NCBI GenBank assembly: GCA_964017065.1
Contig: OZ024784.1
Span: forward strand, 14,365,152-14,429,151
Reading direction: 5' to 3'
Length of the DNA: 64,000 bases
Source: Haliclona indistincta
Taxonomy: Eukaryota; Porifera; Demospongiae; Haplosclerida; Chalinidae
Below the pieces are notes generated by a model, which did no database searches, was not told where the DNA came from, and saw only the letters and a program-made list of their open reading frames with translations. The translations under genes and the position numbers were made by a program. Within the stretch, counting starts at the first letter, position 1. Each line of letters starts with the position of its first letter. Shown here piece after piece: positions 59,500-64,000 of the stretch.

Positions 59500-60260
59500 A
59501 GTCATGCCCATATACTATCGAAACTAAAACTGGTCTACAGGCTGAAATGGAAGACACATAATAATGCATTTCTCAGCTAACAGATGTAGGCTCAATCATT
59601 TTGTTCGTCTTAGCTAGTTTAGAAAGTTGTGTTACGATGGTAACTGTTTAACACTAGAGTCGAAACAGTATCACCAGAAGGTTTACTCTACAAAGTGAGT
59701 AATTCATTGTCTGCACCTTATAAATCAGCAAAAATTCAGAACTAACAACAATACCATTATCTCAATCAACAGTAATTCAGAAATTTGCAGAGCAGTGTAA
59801 CCATCCAGTGTGATATAATACCGTCAGCACTTTCTAACTCTATTAACATCAGGTGGTATCGTAATATCATAATAACACTGTGATACCTGATGAAAATGAG
59901 TATGAGCTGCTGTTAGACAATTTGGGCATATCACACAATGGAAATTACAGCTGTATAACAAGAGCAAATACAAACAGTGATTTAGTTCAAAATGCTATTT
60001 TTGTTATAGTAATACAACTGTATAATATAGATGAGCACTAAGCTAAGATGTAGGGAAAAAAATTAGATAAATAAAAAAACACAGTCATAATTTTTTGGGG
60101 ATGAGCATTTTATAGGGCTTTTTTCTCCTGATTCTTTGTTTTGCCTTCTGCTGCAGAAAGCAATCAAAAAATTTCCGTCGTGACTGCTCTAAGACATTCT
60201 GAACCACAACAGCTACCTCGTCCTCAGGGCTAGCAACTTCAATCTAAACTAGCTGTGCTA
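59500..60260 (+). pseudogene. B-type receptor pseudogene 2
   Basis: Degraded copies of the signal-peptide exon (about 59570-59640), Ig exon (about 59770-60000, still with TACAGCTGT for the second Cys region) and tail (about 60120-60235, AAGCAATCAAAAAATTTCC) appear in order with stops and deletions. The cysteine-less module exon is missing. It shares lesions with the pseudogene at 47.8 kb (for example the loss between CGAAACAGTATCACCAGA and the rest of the exon), so the two derive from one already damaged ancestor. Confidence 0.8.
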
Positions 60261-60355
60261 TTTTAAGAGTGCTAGTGCTAGTATATGGGTGCAGTCACGC
60301 CCACCATTCACAACATACCAACACCCGGCCTTTTACCATTATCTATGCTAGTACC

Positions 60356-62301
60356 ATGGACGGCTTACAGCTCGTAGTGGTCGTCCTACTTGGTATTACT
60401 GCTGTCTGTACTGTTGGCCAGGAAGACTACAAGATTAACGTAAACAACATGGACAATGATATTAGAGCCGAGTGTGTGCAAAGGAATCTCTTAGAGACCC
60501 CTGTCGTGAATCCGATTTGGTATTTGAACGGAGCTACTATTGGCGAGAATCCTTGCCTGAACTCAAGTACATTGAATGGAAACGTACTTTCGTTCACTAT
60601 AACTCCTGATTGTGAAGGCTACCTGCAGTGCAGCTCAGGCTTCAGGTGTTCCTTACCACAACGCGTGTACGGTAAGTCGACTCTACTATCTTTTCTCTTT
60701 CCCTCTTTGTTATCGGAGAAGCCTCACCAAATTTCATAAAGAATGCACAGTGCACCAAGGATGGTTGTTGTATAAAGTCATGCGTGTTCTCTCTATCCTC
60801 TATAGCCTATCCGTCGCCCTCTACTGTTGGAGCAATGAAACGAATAGCAATGCCTGGATCAGATGTGGTGTTGCCATGCTATTTAACTGTGTCTGCATTT
60901 AATAACTTTGAAGTATGCTGGTTCTTTCTTATGAATAGCAACCGAATGGAGATTTCTTGTACTACTGGATCAGACTATAACCTCAGACTCCCCATGGTCA
61001 ATAGCAGCAGAATAGGGATATACCAGTGTGAAGCAACCGCTACTGCAACTTCTGGAAATGGTCTGCAACCGAATAGCCCGTTATTAACTACAATGGGTCC
61101 AAACATTATGTTGTCTATATTTGGTAAGCGACACAAAACCCAGTAGCTGCACCATAATTACTAATTTCTTTTCAACCCAGAACCAGTTCATCTGACAGGT
61201 GAAATTGAAGTTACGTTTCGAAGCGGCATGTATCAGTTTTCGGCTCCTTCTGCACGAGGAACACCACTGTATACATACAAATGGTTTATCAACAATGCTG
61301 AAGACCCAACCACTGATAGCACTTTAACAATCCCGCTAGCCAGCAACCTGCTCACCACAGTGATGGTATCTGTCTCTAATCAAGATCAGACTGATACTAC
61401 CTTTAGTGCAAACAGGACTGCAATTCTAGTGAACTCTATGATGATGTGTAAGTTTTGTGTTGTTCTTAGTGGATTGTATGAAGCCATCAAGTTAGTTCTA
61501 TTACCCTACAAGAGCTTACGTAACTGAAGCGATTCTCTAAAATCAATTTTCAATATGTGTTTTGTCTTTGCAGGTCCAACCATTAGTCCGACCAATCTAC
61601 CTGTGTCTCCAGTGACACTAGATACTATTGTTCCAGCAGTCTTGTTGGGAGTGTTCACGGTCCTTGGATTTCTAGCCATTTTCATTCTATTGTTCATCGT
61701 TTTATGCTTGTACAACAGAAAGACTGATCTGGAAGTAGAAAAAAAGACGATGGAACTAAAGTTGACTAATAAAGAAGACCAAATAAGGAACCTAGACGAG
61801 AGGAATCGTGAACTGAATACAGAGAAAGGAAATCTTCAGCATCGAATAAAGAGCCTAGAAGACAGGAATCGTGAACTGGATATAGAGAAAGGAGATCTTC
61901 AGCGTCAAATTTCATCTGCCACGACTGCCAGTGATGTCGATGGGTATTCTGACAGTCCGGTTGGTTTGCAGTTTGTTAAAGTAGCCATGGAAATAAGGAA
62001 TCTTTGTTCCCACAATGCATGTTCAGACAAGGTCTACTTGAATGCTGTTACAAGTATTATGCAAAGCATGTCGGACAATTATAGTGATAAACGATTTAGG
62101 GATCTTGTTCGTGGTGTACGAGACAGTGCTCTGAAGTTATATGATACGTTATCTGACGAAGAACGGCAACACATTTCTGAGCCGATCGATTGTGGAGATA
62201 GTAAAGTTTGCTTTGATGACGTGCCCGACTTAGACAGTGCCAAAGCACAGTTCACGTTATATTTAGAAAAGTTAGATGCTATTATTGAAACTGAAGGATA
62301 A
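60356..62301 (+). CDS. A-type Ig receptor with coiled-coil tail, copy 2
   Basis: Four exons (60356-60671, 60806-61123, 61181-61447, 61574-62301) encode 542 residues; the frame closes. Its layout is the same as the gene at 42167: signal peptide MDGLQLVVVVLLGITAVCTVG, short Ig, Ig (FEVCWFFLMN ... YQCEATAT), Cys-less module (YKWFINNAED), membrane helix, coiled coil and helical terminal segment. Introns are almost unchanged between copies. Differences concentrate in the first Ig domain, in small in-frame indels of the second, and in the coiled coil, which has gained a duplicated block (NRELNTEKGNLQ and NRELDIEKGDLQ). This shows a fairly recent duplication under changing constraint. Confidence 0.9.
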
Positions 62302-62475
62302 CTTTATTTTTAGCACCATAAATTATTATTATTATTTTTGTGTTTTTGTATTGTAGCTTATAATAGACTTAGAACTAATGATGTAAATCTTTTGCGGTTA
62401 GCATTACGTAGCTGTGAAGATTTATTAGTTAGACCGCGCGCGCTAACTGGAGAATAGTGTTGACAAAATATAATA

Positions 62476-64000
62476 ATGTCGTTTCTACCGATATCTATGC
62501 TACTGCTTATGGCGTGTTGTTTTATGAAGCCTGTTGGTTGCCAGCAATTATTTTCAGTTCAAGTCCTCTCGCCTCGTATGATCAACAACGTAACGATTCG
62601 TTGTGAAGAAAGTAGTGGAAATTCTGTCACCGATGGTTTAGTGTTCTATAGAAATGGTGTCAATCAGCTTGTAGATCCGTGTTTATCTGCTGGCGAGAAA
62701 CTGGAAGATGGAAGGTTCATGCTGCAAGTGAGTCCGAGCTGCGAGGGTCACTACATGTGTGGAACGAGTAACAGTGGGGGTGCAAAACTGTCTGGACCAA
62801 GAGAGTTATACGGTGAGTCCACTAGATAGTGCAATGTTCAAGCGTAGCTCAACTAGTCTGCAAGATGCCGGTTACTGTGACTCGGCGCTGTTGTATATTT
62901 CTGCATTTTTAGTCTGCAACGTGTACAGTATAATGGTCTGGCATTGAACAGTTTTCATTGAAACCTTTCAAAAACTTGTGTGACCTCTCAAATGAACAGT
63001 TGTTTCTAATGAAACACAGAAACCCTTTTGAAAGTGTAGCCTATAAGGGGATTATACTCTCAGATGCATAATTTTATATACTAGAGGAGATGACACTATG
63101 ATACCAGCATCCCCAAATGCCGGTACAATGTGGGTTACAGTACAAAGTTCATTATGCATATTGAGTGCTTCATTGTCCCTCCAAGCATGCTTGTGGTTAT
63201 AGGTGTTAAGCTAAACAAATTGCCTGTCTAGTTTAGTCCTTAGAAGTAGGTTAATTGCACTCCTGTATCCTTCGTTGTATCAAGCCTTTCCTACTCACAC
63301 AGCATTTCCTCAACATGCAACAAGGAGCAACACCAAAAATCGAATTTTCAAAAGATTTGGCGACAAGGCAAACCTACCCTGCTCTGTGGAACGAAGTGCT
63401 CTGGGTCGATTTAGAGTAGAATGGACGAGAATTGTGAATGGTGTTTTTGAAATGGTTTCTATACCTTCAAGTGATGAAGATTACAGTCTTACTCTCACAA
63501 ACATAACTTTTCAAGATGCCGGAATATATTTCTGCACAGTTACATCACTGGAGTTGCAGGGATTGGACCGAAGTTTAAATGGATTTAATGTTGAACTACT
63601 GGTTAATCAAAGACACAGTGAGTCACTATCAAACACTATCATTGATTATACAGTATACTATCTAAGGTCAGCTTGCATAGCATTGAACTGGGACTGTCCA
63701 ACCATTTTTCCGTTTGCATTAAAAAACAACAAACTGTTGTTGAATGTTAGCCATAAGTGAAAGGCTTGAGAACTATGCAACAACTTGCTAACTTGCATTG
63801 TGACCTTTAGTGTGATTTGTATACCACTGCAGTTCCTCCAGAGTTCACAGGACCAGCTATTTATGAGCAGGATAGGAGGGAGTTTATGGTTACTGTAGAG
63901 GGATCTGCAGGTCTGATGGTACAGTGGTTTATCAATGGGCAGCAGTTGAACAGTAGAAGCACACAACTACCGAACAACGTAGTACAGAGTCGACTGCCAG
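62476..64000 (+). CDS. Ig receptor, 5' part (runs off the window)
   Basis: Exons 62476-62812, 63303-63617 and 63833 to the window end are seen, all joined by phase-1 introns. The first exon (MSFLPISMLLLMACC signal peptide; short Ig VTIRCEESSGN ... CEGHYMCGTS) is nearly identical to the first exon of the broken gene at 44200 but is complete, with a proper donor. The second exon is a V-like Ig domain (ANLPCSV ... FRVEWTR ... GIYFCTV) clearly different from the B-type Ig exon at 58074. The third begins a Cys-less module with VQWFING. The membrane and tail exons lie beyond the window. This gene shows the ancestral partner of the 44200 first exon. Confidence 0.85.

Overview
This is a eukaryotic, animal-type genomic window. 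Genes are split by short GT-AG introns, many of about 50 bases, and the sequence is AT-leaning. It carries animal housekeeping genes (a fused CAD gene and a BIG-type ARF exchange factor) beside many immunoglobulin-like (Ig) membrane receptors, miniature DNA transposons and one 200-base N gap. A non-bilaterian animal, most likely a demosponge, fits best. That placement is an inference from gene style, not a demonstrated taxonomy.

Left part, 1-12.3 kb. The 3' part of CAD (pyrimidine synthesis; 24 exons visible) lies on the plus strand. It faces, tail to tail, a single-exon coiled-coil/BTB (KCTD-like) gene on the minus strand. Next comes a minus-strand Ig receptor with a very long cytoplasmic tail (7150-12310).

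Middle, 12.8-31 kb. A complete 36-exon ARFGEF (BIG1/BIG2) gene encodes a predicted 1993 residues. The frame closes exactly across all exons. Its introns hold microsatellites and several miniature inverted-repeat elements with readable target-site duplications.

Right part, 31.7-64 kb. This is a cluster of type I Ig receptors. The first is a complete 862-residue receptor with a repetitive tail (31717-41742). After it comes a tandem array: an A-type receptor (42167-44051), a broken chimeric B-type gene (44200-47277), a B-type pseudogene split by nested transposons (about 47.6-51 kb), a truncated B-type copy (52067-52242), an intact B-type gene (57683-59396), another pseudogene (about 59.5-60.26 kb), a second A-type receptor (60356-62301) and the start of a further gene (62476 to the window edge). 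The A gene plus the first exon of the following gene is duplicated about 18.2 kb apart.

The receptors share one plan: signal peptide, short Ig domain, second Ig domain, a third module that lacks cysteines in the array genes, one membrane helix, then a tail. Every intron read inside the receptor genes is phase 1, so domain exons can be exchanged in frame. The A and B tails end in a similar helical segment that I do not recognise. Duplication, chimerism, gene death and dense transposons resemble known immune or allorecognition receptor clusters of early animals. The function here is inferred only.
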